From positions 1,240,001-1,304,000 of the forward strand of contig CAVQLK010000011.1 in NCBI GenBank assembly GCA_963713355.1: a stretch of 64,000 nt of DNA, given 5' to 3'. Numbering within the stretch: position 1 is the stretch's first letter; every line of letters begins with the position of its first letter. The position numbers and the translations under genes are program-made. Source of the stretch: FEN-1219 sp963713355. Lineage in GTDB: Bacteria; Pseudomonadota; Gammaproteobacteria; Steroidobacterales; Rariloculaceae. The notes below the pieces were generated by a model, which saw only the letters and a list, made by a program, of their open reading frames with translations, was not told where the DNA came from and did no database searches. Below are positions 38,370-44,511 of the stretch, piece after piece.

Positions 38370-38744
38370 ATGATTGCTCGGATCCGGAAGGGGCTTGGGT
38401 CGAGTGCATCGCTCATCGCTGTCGCGTCGTTCTCGACCGCGGCGCTGGCTCATCACTCGGCCGCGCAATTCGACTTCGCGCAAACGGTACGTATCGAGGG
38501 CGTCGTCAAGGAAATGCGCGTCGCGAATCCGCACATCGCGCTGTTCCTCGAGGTTACCGACGGCAAGGGTACGCGCGTGATCGAGTACGAAGGTCACAGC
38601 CGCAACAACGTCTATCGGCGGGGCTGGCGTCCCGAGATGGTGCATACGGGCGACACGCTGAGCATCGATATTGCGCCGATGCGAACCGGAGAGGATGGCG
38701 GCTACGTCAAGACGTTCGTTCTAAAAGACGGCACCGAGTTCTAA
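38370..38744 (+). CDS. DUF6152-like secreted protein
   Basis: A 124-residue exported protein. Signal peptide MIARIRKGLGSSASLIAVAS ends at ALA before HHSAAQFD. The mature chain, beginning His-His-Ser and containing VRIEGVVKEMRVANPHIALFLEV, is the DUF6152 pattern. Function unknown; the N-terminal His pair is suggestive of metal binding. I take the ATG at 38370 because it gives a normal signal peptide. No gene lies downstream for about 300 bp. Confidence 0.8.
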   Translation: MIARIRKGLGSSASLIAVASFSTAALAHHSAAQFDFAQTVRIEGVVKEMRVANPHIALFLEVTDGKGTRVIEYEGHSRNNVYRRGWRPEMVHTGDTLSIDIAPMRTGEDGGYVKTFVLKDGTEF

Positions 38745-38862
38745 ACGTACGCTTGGCTACGCTCGACGCTCGTTCTCACGCGTGAGCCGGTTCGCGCGTC
38801 AACGCCGAACTTCGAGTGCATGTGCGTTTCGGGCCGACTAGCGCTTACGAAAAGTGGTACAG

Positions 38863-38895
38863 AAAAAAAGAGAGCCCGACCGGAGGCCGAGCTCT
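38863..38895 (-). terminator. Strong intrinsic terminator on the minus strand
   Basis: Read leftward, an 11-bp stem (38895-38885 with 38881-38871, two G-U wobbles) with a 3-nt loop is followed by CTTTTTTT. It is the 3' end of the predicted small RNA. It would also end transcripts leaving the original tRNA-Glu site to the right. Confidence 0.75.
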
Positions 38896-38941
38896 ACAGG
38901 GGGCTTCAAGATCTCCAATAGGGGAGGAAATTCTCAAAGCG
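38863..38941 (-). ncRNA. Predicted small RNA with a C-rich loop
   Basis: The 300-bp gap after the DUF6152 gene holds no convincing gene but does contain this structure on the minus strand. A TACAAT at 38953-38948 places a start near 38941. The transcript would open with a 9-bp stem (38940-38932 with 38911-38903) whose 20-nt loop contains UCCUCCCCU, then a CCCCC stretch, then the strong terminator: about 79 nt in all. C-rich loops that bind Shine-Dalgarno sequences are known in sX13 of Xanthomonas and several alphaproteobacterial sRNAs. No good -35 is present at standard spacing. Expression is inferred, not shown. Confidence 0.5.
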
Positions 38942-39045
38942 GGAGGAATTGTAAACTTGGCAGCGGCTTAAGGCGGTCAAGAACTGTCAAGGGGCCGATG
39001 TCGCGCTTTTGAGACACGTGGCTTGACGGGTCGGCTCGAAGCAAG

Positions 39046-39291
39046 ATGGCGGCGATGCCGCCGGTCAACGACGCCGTCCTGCAAGAGCTCAGGATGAGAT
39101 ATCACGCCGCCTACACGGCGTATCAAAGTTGCGTGCGAGCCGTCGCCGAAGCAACGATGGCGGGTAGCCTGCCGTCGGCGGCGCTGCTCGAGCACGAGGC
39201 CAAGGCTCTCGGCGCGCTGAATAGCTTGCGCGCGAGGCTCATGGCCGCGATGACGGACGCGCCCGGCGGCGGGTCGCAGCCCGGCCGTTAG
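39046..39291 (+). CDS. Small hypothetical protein
   Basis: An 81-residue open frame with two ATG candidates (39046, 39055). The product is mostly amphipathic helix (VLQELRMRYHAAYTAYQSCV; ALLEHEAKALGALNSLRARL) and has the codon composition of neighbouring genes. No family is recognised. It sits just outside the left attachment site of the integrated element. It could be real host coding sequence or chance. Confidence 0.4.
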   Translation: MAAMPPVNDAVLQELRMRYHAAYTAYQSCVRAVAEATMAGSLPSAALLEHEAKALGALNSLRARLMAAMTDAPGGGSQPGR

Positions 39292-39325
39292 CCGTGGCCA
39301 CGCCGATCGCAAACCGAGAACGAAG

Positions 39326-39369
39326 TGGCGCTCCCTGGGGGAATCGAACCCCCGTTTTAGCCTTGAGAG
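39326..39369 (-). repeat. attachment site: displaced 44-bp 3' half of tRNA-Glu
   Basis: Identical for 44 bp to positions 44468-44511, the tRNA-Glu 3' half from the encoded CCA to the anticodon loop. The match begins exactly at CCA and ends at GAG in the anticodon loop; beyond it (AACCAAATAG) the tRNA 5' half is absent, so it cannot be a functional tRNA. It marks the host-distal junction of the integrated element. Confidence 0.92.
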
Positions 39370-39414
39370 AACCAAATAGCCGTTCATCGGTGTTCTCGGA
39401 CGTTCGTGAAAGCC

Positions 39415-39442
39415 TTGTAGGTAAGCCATTCTAGGCTATACT
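39415..39442 (+). promoter_or_regulatory. Predicted integrase promoter
   Basis: TTGTAG (39415-39420) and TATACT (39437-39442) are separated by 16 bp, 45 bp before the integrase ATG. Two direct repeats lie between this promoter and the start codon. Confidence 0.5.
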
Positions 39443-39468
39443 CGTTCACACGCATTCAAGCCGGGATG

Positions 39469-39488
39469 TTACCCGGAATTACCCGGAA
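39469..39488 (+). repeat. Tandem TTACCCGGAA direct repeats overlapping the integrase start
   Basis: Two abutting copies of TTACCCGGAA; the last A is the first base of the integrase ATG. Similar repeats in the same orientation lie near the right end of the element at 44402-44422. They fit integrase arm-type or excisionase sites and could also let the protein repress its own gene. Confidence 0.65.
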
Positions 39489-40687
39489 TGGCTCGGCGAC
39501 CCCGCGACGCTCGTATCGAAACCCGCGATGCCCGCTCAAAGCTGGCTCGGCAGGAAGACCCGTACTGGCGCCAAATCACGCCTGGCCTGGCTGTCGGATA
39601 CGTCAAAGGCGCGCGTGGCGGCGTGTGGCGCGTGCGAGCGTACGAGCGCGGGGCCTACCGTAAGGGCCGGCTCGGGATCGCCGACGACCACGCGGACGCG
39701 GACGGCCGCACCGTTCTGAGCTACGGCCAGGCCGTCGAGGCGGCGCTGGCGTGGTCGAAGCGCGACGAGCCGCTATCGACCGATGCCACGGTCAAGGAGA
39801 TCACGGCCGCCTATCTCGATTGGCACAAGGCGCACAGCCGCGCGTGGAAGTCCACGGAATACAAGCTGGTGGCGATCGAGGAACACTTCGTCTCGCGCAA
39901 GGCTTCGTCGCTGACGACTCAGGGAATACAACGCTGGCACGCGGGGCTAGTGGAAGCGACCGACGACGGCGAGCTCCTACGCAAGCGCAAGGCGACTGCG
40001 AACCGGCTCCTGACGGTGCTCAAGGCCGCGCTGAATTACGGCTGGCGCATCGGTATGGTCGCAAGCTCCGATCCGTGGCGCCGAGTAAAACCATTCAAGG
40101 ACGTGGACGCCGCGCGCGTGCGGTTTCTGTCGAGGGCCGAGTGCATGAGGCTTATCAACGCGGCGCCCGCGGATCTTCGGCAACTGATTCGGGCGGCGTT
40201 GTTCACCGGATGCCGATACGGGGAGATTACCCGCCTGCGAGTCGCCGACTACAACGCCGACGCCGGCACGGTGACGATAGCGCAAACGAAGGCCGGCAAG
40301 ACCCGACACGTTCCATTGACGGACGAGGGGCGCGAGTTCTTCGATGACGCCGTGCTTGGGCTTGAGCACGATGCCCTAGTTCTTCGACGCGCTGACGGCT
40401 CCGAATGGAAGGCATCCGACCAAGTGCGGCCGATGATCGAGGCGAGCACCGCGGCGAAGATCAAGCCGTCGGCATCGTTCTACGTGCTGCGCCATACGTA
40501 TGCGTCGCTGCTCGCGAGCAAGGGCGTCCCGTTGCAGATCGTCGCAATAGCGCTCGGGCACTCCGACGTGCGCATGACGATGAAGCATTACTCGCATCTG
40601 CGGCCGGATCACGTCGCAAAGGCGATCCGAAAGCACTTGCCGCGGTTCGAGAAAAAGAGGCGACAGAAAGTCGCGAGGCTCGGATGA
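39488..40687 (+). CDS. int: Tyrosine-type phage integrase
   Basis: Site-specific recombinase of 399 residues that integrates and excises the element. The N-terminal region resembles an arm-binding domain (DPYWRQITPGLAVGYVKG), residues 105-190 a SAM-like core-binding domain, and the C-terminus the catalytic domain: Arg in LFTGCRYGEITRL, Lys in IAQTKAGKTRHVPL, the R-H pair in FYVLRHTYASLL, late His in LGHSDVRM and nucleophile Tyr in MKHYSHL. The first His of the HxxR box is Tyr here, a variation seen in some integrases. The gene lies 118 bp inside the displaced att copy. The stop overlaps the next gene's ATG. Confidence 0.95.
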   Translation: MARRPRDARIETRDARSKLARQEDPYWRQITPGLAVGYVKGARGGVWRVRAYERGAYRKGRLGIADDHADADGRTVLSYGQAVEAALAWSKRDEPLSTDATVKEITAAYLDWHKAHSRAWKSTEYKLVAIEEHFVSRKASSLTTQGIQRWHAGLVEATDDGELLRKRKATANRLLTVLKAALNYGWRIGMVASSDPWRRVKPFKDVDAARVRFLSRAECMRLINAAPADLRQLIRAALFTGCRYGEITRLRVADYNADAGTVTIAQTKAGKTRHVPLTDEGREFFDDAVLGLEHDALVLRRADGSEWKASDQVRPMIEASTAAKIKPSASFYVLRHTYASLLASKGVPLQIVAIALGHSDVRMTMKHYSHLRPDHVAKAIRKHLPRFEKKRRQKVARLG

Positions 40688-40932
40688 TCGGGAAGCCGCC
40701 GAGTGAAGCGAGCCTCATCGAACAGCAGGCCGCACTGATCGATGAGCAGGCAAAGCTAATCGCGCATCTCGAGGCGGTCGTGTTCTTGCTCAAGAACGGA
40801 CCGAAGAAGCAAGGGCCCGGCCGGCCGCGCAAACGTAGTGCGAAGTTCAATGGCGGGATCATCGAGCACGTTGCAAAAACAAAAGCGCTGCTAGGCGGAC
40901 GGTCATCCGGACGATCGACGATGACGAGCTGA
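40684..40932 (+). CDS. Small coiled-coil protein with AT-hook-like motif
   Basis: An 82-residue protein translationally coupled to the integrase (ATGA). Residues 8-38 form a heptad-patterned coiled coil (LIEQQAALIDEQAKLIAHLE). This is followed by KKQGPGRPRKRSAK, whose GRP core with flanking Arg/Lys is the AT-hook minor-groove DNA-binding motif. The tail is Ser/Arg-rich. It may act as a recombination accessory factor (excisionase-like) or an architectural protein; both are inferences from position and motif. No family is recognised. Confidence 0.7.
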   Translation: MIGKPPSEASLIEQQAALIDEQAKLIAHLEAVVFLLKNGPKKQGPGRPRKRSAKFNGGIIEHVAKTKALLGGRSSGRSTMTS

Positions 40933-40975
40933 AGGCGTTACTTGCGAGCGGTCGTCGCGCGCCGAAGCGAGTGCA

Positions 40976-41599
40976 TTGATTTCGCCGACCGACCTTGCCG
41001 AGCCGGAACTCCAGCGTCGCCCGTTCAACCGGCCGGGCTGGATACACGAGCTGAAATACGACGGCTTCCGCGCCCTCGTGACTCACACGGCGGGTAGCGT
41101 TCAACTGCTTTCCCGCCGTGGCACTCCATACCATGACGTTTTTCCGGAGCTGGTCGCCGAAGTCGCGCGCCTTCCCGAGCTCGCGATCGACGGCGAGCTT
41201 GTCATGCTCGACGCGGAAGGCCGCCCGCAATTCGGGCAACTCGTGCGCCGATCGCGCATGCGGAAGGCGATTTCTGTTCAAGCCGCATCACGAAAACAGC
41301 CGGCCGCCATTTTCGCATTCGATCTCCTAGAACTTGGGAGTGAGGATCTGCGGTCGCTGCCGCTGCTCGAGAGAAAGGCGCGGCTCAAAGACGTGCTGAG
41401 CGACATGAAGCGGATTCGCTACGTCGATCACGTCGAAGATGGGCTCGGATTGTTTGCTGCGGCCGAAGAAGCCGGACTAGAAGGCATCGTTTCGAAGAAG
41501 GCGATGTCGCCTTACCGCCGCGGACGGACCGGCGACTGGGTCAAGATCAAGACGACGCACGGGCGGCACGTCGGCGCAGAACGTGCGAAGTGGAACTAG
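40976..41599 (+). CDS. Minimal ATP-dependent DNA ligase (adenylation domain only)
   Basis: A 207-residue protein with the nucleotidyltransferase motifs of LigD/ATP-type DNA ligases in order: motif I HELKYDGFRA (adenylated Lys), SRRGTPYHD, IDGELVML, FDLLELGSEDLRSLPLLERK, motif IV EGIVSKKAMSPYRRGRTG and motif V WVKIKT. It stops right after motif V (AERAKWN), so the C-terminal OB fold is absent; LigD ligase domains are about 300 residues. No Ku or polymerase domain is present. The only in-frame start is TTG at 40976. It may seal nicks, possibly during excision, or be partly degraded. Unusual cargo for so small an element. Confidence 0.85.
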   Translation: MISPTDLAEPELQRRPFNRPGWIHELKYDGFRALVTHTAGSVQLLSRRGTPYHDVFPELVAEVARLPELAIDGELVMLDAEGRPQFGQLVRRSRMRKAISVQAASRKQPAAIFAFDLLELGSEDLRSLPLLERKARLKDVLSDMKRIRYVDHVEDGLGLFAAAEEAGLEGIVSKKAMSPYRRGRTGDWVKIKTTHGRHVGAERAKWN

Positions 41600-41634
41600 C
41601 GCTAACCCTTCCTCTTGCTCTCAGCCTTGGCGGG

Positions 41635-41883
41635 TTAGCCGATCCACTTCCATGCAAGGAAGGCACCGATCAAGGTCGCCCACGACGCTAGACCCATAAT
41701 GACACCGTTAGCCAAGCCTTTGGCTGATACGTACACATCGGGGGTGTTGGCGTCGAGAAACTCGAGCACCTCCGTGTCGGTCAGAGCGACTTCGTCTGTA
41801 CCGAGAACAAGGTTGGCGCCGAACTCATCGTCGGTGTTCGGCTGGAGCGATCCCGCCTGCTTCGCCTGGTTGCTCCTCACCAT
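41635..41883 (-). CDS. Small protein with C-terminal membrane segment
   Basis: An 82-residue product starting at the ATG at 41883, preceded by GGGGGG at 4 bp. The first 50 residues are acidic and polar (TDEVALTDTEVLEFLDANTPD). The last 25 are a Gly/Ala-rich hydrophobic helix ending WKWIG, suggesting a tail-anchored inner-membrane protein. No family is recognised. It lies on the minus strand between the ligase and the ligase remnant. Confidence 0.55.
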   Translation of the reverse strand: MVRSNQAKQAGSLQPNTDDEFGANLVLGTDEVALTDTEVLEFLDANTPDVYVSAKGLANGVIMGLASWATLIGAFLAWKWIG

Positions 41884-42045
41884 CTTGCCCCCCAAGGTCG
41901 AATGGAGATGAGAGCCACTCTAGCGGTGCTCGTCGAGCCCGAAGGATGGCGCGCGTCACGAATACGGCACCTACCGATTTCTGTCAATAGTGATTTTGAT
42001 GGAGCGGGAAGATATCTCCCGCAACCGGCCGAAATCGTCTACGCA

Positions 42046-42150
42046 CGCTCTTGGGGTAGCGAGCGGCAATCGGCCGGCGACTGGATCAAGATTAAGACGA
42101 CTGCAGGTCGGGCGCTCGTTGAAGATCGCGGGAAGTGGAACGAGCGTTAG
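42046..42150 (+). pseudogene. 3' remnant of a second ligase gene
   Basis: The frame ends GDWIKIKTTAGRALVEDRGKWNER, closely matching the last 25 residues of the upstream ligase (GDWVKIKTTHGRHVGAERAKWN) in protein and DNA. It contains motif V but nothing of motifs I-IV. It is therefore the tail of a duplicated or formerly separate ligase, the rest lost or replaced by the small membrane-protein gene. Confidence 0.7.
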
Positions 42151-42186
42151 CCGGCTGACGGTAGCCGTAGGCGGCCGCCTACGATC

Positions 42187-42396
42187 CTACTTGCCAAGGC
42201 GCGCAGTCGAGACCATCAGCTCGTCGGCGGCGCGTTGGAGCTCCTCGGCCGCGCGTACTTCCTCGGCACGTTCCTGGTCCGATAATGTGCCGCCATTGCT
42301 GAACACCTTGGCGTTGCGAACGGCGATGGCCTTGGCGGCGTCGAAGGCCAACTTGTATCTCAGTCGCAGTATGTTGAAGCGGTTCGTTTCGCTCAC
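42187..42396 (-). CDS. Small helical hypothetical protein
   Basis: A 69-residue product, highly charged and helical (FDAAKAIAVRNAKVF; ERAEEVRAAEELQRAADELM). It is the second of two small genes on the minus strand, 10 bp after a small membrane protein. No family is recognised. Probably coding, because the coding pattern is coherent and it shares a transcript with a similar-sized gene. Confidence 0.5.
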   Translation of the reverse strand: MSETNRFNILRLRYKLAFDAAKAIAVRNAKVFSNGGTLSDQERAEEVRAAEELQRAADELMVSTARLGK

Positions 42397-42406
42397 GATG
42401 GCGAGC

Positions 42407-42595
42407 CTACTCCGCCGCGTTCAATCGGGCTGGAATCCGCGTCACGTTGGAAGGTAGCGGCCCGGCTAGAACCCCGGTCGGCGGCGGCTTCCGCAAGAGC
42501 TGGGCGAGCAGGCCCGCCGCATAAGGTATCGCACACCCTGCTATGGCGCCGATGGCAGCGCCTAGCAAGAGCCACATGATTTCGCCGAAGGTCAT
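42407..42595 (-). CDS. Small membrane protein
   Basis: A 62-residue product from the ATG at 42595. One or two hydrophobic stretches (IMWLLLGAAIGAIAGCAIPYAAGLLAQLL) are followed by a Pro-rich polar tail. Family unknown. With the following helical protein it may form a small two-gene unit of membrane anchor plus soluble partner, reminiscent of phage or toxin-antitoxin layouts but without a recognised domain. The 243 bp to the next gene hold only a bulged 8-bp hairpin (42614-42648). Confidence 0.5.
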   Translation of the reverse strand: MTFGEIMWLLLGAAIGAIAGCAIPYAAGLLAQLLRKPPPTGVLAGPLPSNVTRIPARLNAAE

Positions 42596-42838
42596 ACAAG
42601 GCGACACGGATGAGCGGGGGTTACGTTCCCACTAAAAAGAAACCCCGCCGAAGCGATGTCTTATCTACCTGCTTCCCGCGCTCGCCTCATCCGCTCTGCG
42701 AATTTTCCAGATTGGAGCAATGCATAGTGCGAGGCTAGCGCCGACGAGTCCTCGCGCAGATTCAGCGCATAGCCGGGCGAGCGCTCGGCCTAGCTTTTGC
42801 ATGCGAGTAACTCGCTGCTGCCGAGGGAGGAGAGGGGG

Positions 42839-43918
42839 ATGCTCGACTGTCGCTGTCTGATAGCTGGCGTCTTCGCGTTAGCTCCGGTTGCCGTTGCGGC
42901 TCAGGAAGTCCACTGCACCGGCAGTCTTGAGGGGGTGGAGGTTCGCGGTAACCTCAGCATCGCCGCAGCGTGCAAGCTCTCAGGAACCGAAGTGAGGGGC
43001 AATGTCACGCTCTTTGCGGGTGGATCACTGACAGCGCACAACCTGAGAATTGGAGGCAACCTCCAAGGAAGCCGCGCCAATTTCGTCGATATGGACGGAG
43101 GACGCATCGACGGTAACGTCCGACTCCAAGAATTCGTGGGCGATCGGAGCAAGATCGAGGGCTTTGTAATCAGCGGTAACGTTTCGCTGAGAGACAACCG
43201 CTCCGCTCTCCAGATTCTCAACAACGATGTCGGCGGCAATTTGGAAGCGTCTGGCAACACGGGAGGTCTTCTAATCTCGGGGAACCTCTTCGACGGTAAG
43301 CTCATGTGCTCCGGGAACAGGCCTGCGCCTACCGGAATCGGCAATCGCATCGAAGGCCACGCAGAGGGGCAGTGTCAGAGCTTGGAACCGGAGACAGAGC
43401 CCGAGCCCGAGCCGGAGCCGGAGCCGCCCACCCGATCTTCTCCACCGCGGCCCGTAACCCCGGCAACGCCTCCGCTTTCAGGCAGTCCGCCGGCTCCGCC
43501 AAATCCTCAGCCGGCGGCGACGCCACCGAGTCGGGACACAACGCCGCCCACGCTCACGCTAATCGGCGCACCGAGCGTCAATCTCACGATCAATTCCCCT
43601 TACTCGGACGCGGGCGCCACTGCGACGGACTCCAAAGATGGCGACCTGACGTCGCGGATTGTGGTCGTGAACCCCGTGAACACCGCGCTACTCGGCACCT
43701 TCAAGATCACCTACTCCGTCAGCGATTTGTCCGGTAACGCCGCTACGCCCGTGACGCGCACCGTCACCGTGCAGCCGCAGGCCGGAGCAGAAGGCGGTGG
43801 TGGTGGCGGGATCGGAATCGAATTCCTTTTGGCGCTGCTGTCATTACTCGTCGGTCGACGCCCTCGACGGCTTGCGCACGGGCGCAACGTCGTCGCGATC
43901 AAGTCGGCGGCGGCATGA
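42839..43918 (+). CDS. Exported beta-helix/Ig-like protein with GlyGly-CTERM-like tail
   Basis: A 359-residue cell-surface candidate. The ATG at 42839 has an excellent ribosome site (GGGAGGAGAGGGGG). After a signal peptide (to about residue 21) come residues 25-185 with a repeating GN(V/L)xL-type pattern suggestive of a small beta-helix, an (EP)n stretch, a Pro/Ser/Ala-rich linker, and one DUF5011-type bacterial Ig-like domain (TLIGAPSVNLTINSPYSDAG to TPVTRTVTV). The end, GGGGGGIG-IEFLLALLSLL-VGRRPRR, has the Gly run, hydrophobic helix and Arg cluster of GlyGly-CTERM sorting signals cut by rhombosortase. About 16 extra residues follow the Arg cluster, which is atypical. Confidence 0.75.
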   Translation: MLDCRCLIAGVFALAPVAVAAQEVHCTGSLEGVEVRGNLSIAAACKLSGTEVRGNVTLFAGGSLTAHNLRIGGNLQGSRANFVDMDGGRIDGNVRLQEFVGDRSKIEGFVISGNVSLRDNRSALQILNNDVGGNLEASGNTGGLLISGNLFDGKLMCSGNRPAPTGIGNRIEGHAEGQCQSLEPETEPEPEPEPEPPTRSSPPRPVTPATPPLSGSPPAPPNPQPAATPPSRDTTPPTLTLIGAPSVNLTINSPYSDAGATATDSKDGDLTSRIVVVNPVNTALLGTFKITYSVSDLSGNAATPVTRTVTVQPQAGAEGGGGGGIGIEFLLALLSLLVGRRPRRLAHGRNVVAIKSAAA

Positions 43919-44307
43919 ACGCGCTCAACACAGCCATCGTATGTGCGCTTCTTGTGTTCCTAGTAGAGACGGCGCAAGCGCAAGGTATAACGGACAACAC
44001 AACGGTTGGAACCTGGCTTGACAACCCTGACTCACCTGACACTGGTAGCACAACGCGCAGTCTAATGAGACTGGTGTGGTTCTACGGTTGGCGGGACGGA
44101 TACCTGTCGGCCGTTGAAAACACTGAAACGGGTCGAGACTATGAACAGTGCGTGAGAAGAATCGAGCTTCCGGCTGCGCGAGAAACCCTCGGGAGCTTGC
44201 TTCAAGCTCAAAAGATCGGGCGACGAACGCTAATAAGCAAGGCAATGAAAGACGTCGCAATTGCACGGTGCGGCGAGATCAGCGACGAGCGCCAGCCCCC
44301 TGCGTGA
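43915..44307 (+). CDS. Small secreted protein coupled to the surface protein
   Basis: A 130-residue product whose ATG overlaps the stop of the GlyGly-CTERM-like gene. Signal peptide NTAIVCALLVFLVETAQAQ ends near residue 22. The mature part has WFYGWRDGYLSAVENTE and two cysteines (YEQCVRR and IARCGE) that could form a disulfide. Its size, the GxxDG segment and the C-terminal Cys recall Rap1a/Tai-type immunity proteins, but the match is weak and should not be taken as assignment. Last gene before the right end of the element. Confidence 0.65.
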   Translation: MNALNTAIVCALLVFLVETAQAQGITDNTTVGTWLDNPDSPDTGSTTRSLMRLVWFYGWRDGYLSAVENTETGRDYEQCVRRIELPAARETLGSLLQAQKIGRRTLISKAMKDVAIARCGEISDERQPPA

Positions 44308-44401
44308 ATGCTCACGTGTCATGGGCCATGCGGTCGAGATCACGAAAGGGGAGTAGCGTGCGCACTCAAAAGGGACGAGTGTCGCAAGTTCGGCCCGAGA
44401 C

Positions 44402-44422
44402 TTACCCGAAAACTACCCGGAA
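44402..44422 (+). repeat. Right-end pair of YTACCCGRAA repeats
   Basis: TTACCCGAAA (44402-44411) and CTACCCGGAA (44413-44422) repeat the motif found at the integrase start, in the same orientation and with nearly the same spacing (11 versus 10 bp). Presence at both ends supports a role in integration or excision. Confidence 0.6.
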
Positions 44423-44441
44423 CGGAGTGGCTGGCGCTCGG

Positions 44442-44460
44442 CAGGCACTGTAAGTGCCTG
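44442..44460. repeat. Perfect 8-bp dyad near the right attachment site
   Basis: CAGGCACT-GTA-AGTGCCTG, 8 bp from the encoded tRNA CCA end. It could be a protein-binding site of the element or a small hairpin in the tRNA-Glu 3' trailer, since tRNA transcription passes through it. Confidence 0.45.
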
Positions 44461-44467
44461 AAAAGAA

Positions 44468-44511
44468 TGGCGCTCCCTGGGGGAATCGAACCCCCGTTTT
44501 AGCCTTGAGAG
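44468..44511 (-). repeat. attachment site within intact tRNA-Glu
   Basis: The 44-bp sequence shared exactly with 39326-39369. It covers the tRNA from the CCA end to the anticodon loop, so integration reconstitutes a complete tRNA. Crossover within the anticodon-loop portion is a usual mode for tyrosine integrases. Confidence 0.9.

Larger units (their letters stand above)
39326..44511. mobile_element. 5.2-kb integrative element in tRNA-Glu(CUC)
   Basis: Bounded by 44-bp direct repeats of the tRNA-Glu 3' half. A tyrosine integrase reads inward from the left end. Cargo: an AT-hook coiled-coil protein, a minimal ATP-dependent DNA ligase and the 3' remnant of a second, three small proteins on the minus strand, an exported GlyGly-CTERM-like protein, and a small secreted protein. 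Paired YTACCCGRAA repeats are near both ends (39469-39488, 44402-44422). No capsid, replication or conjugation genes are present, so mobilisation, if any, depends on a helper. Much of the right half looks less G+C-rich than the host genes. Confidence 0.9.

Noticed and set aside
39326..39369. Second tRNA-Glu gene
   Set aside because: Only the 3' 44 nt are present; the acceptor 5' strand, D arm and half the anticodon arm are missing, so it is an att remnant.
38977..39429. 150-codon minus-strand frame crossing the left att site
   Set aside because: It spans the integration junction and is antisense to a better small frame; composition is Arg/His-rich and not protein-like.
41902..42045. N-terminal part of the frame holding the ligase remnant as a new 82-residue gene
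   Set aside because: Only the final 35 codons resemble a protein; the first part has no ribosome site or motif, so I keep just the remnant.
42614..42648. Hairpin after the small membrane-protein pair as a terminator
   Set aside because: The 8-bp stem has a bulge, an 18-nt loop and no T tract on either strand.
43381..43430. Tandem (GAGCCC) repeat as CRISPR or satellite
   Set aside because: The period is 6 bp, in frame, and encodes an Glu-Pro spacer within the exported protein; no spacers exist.
43915..44307. Firm assignment of the small secreted protein as Rap1a/Tai immunity protein
   Set aside because: Only size, secretion and cysteine layout agree; no T6SS effector is nearby, and the motif match is weak.
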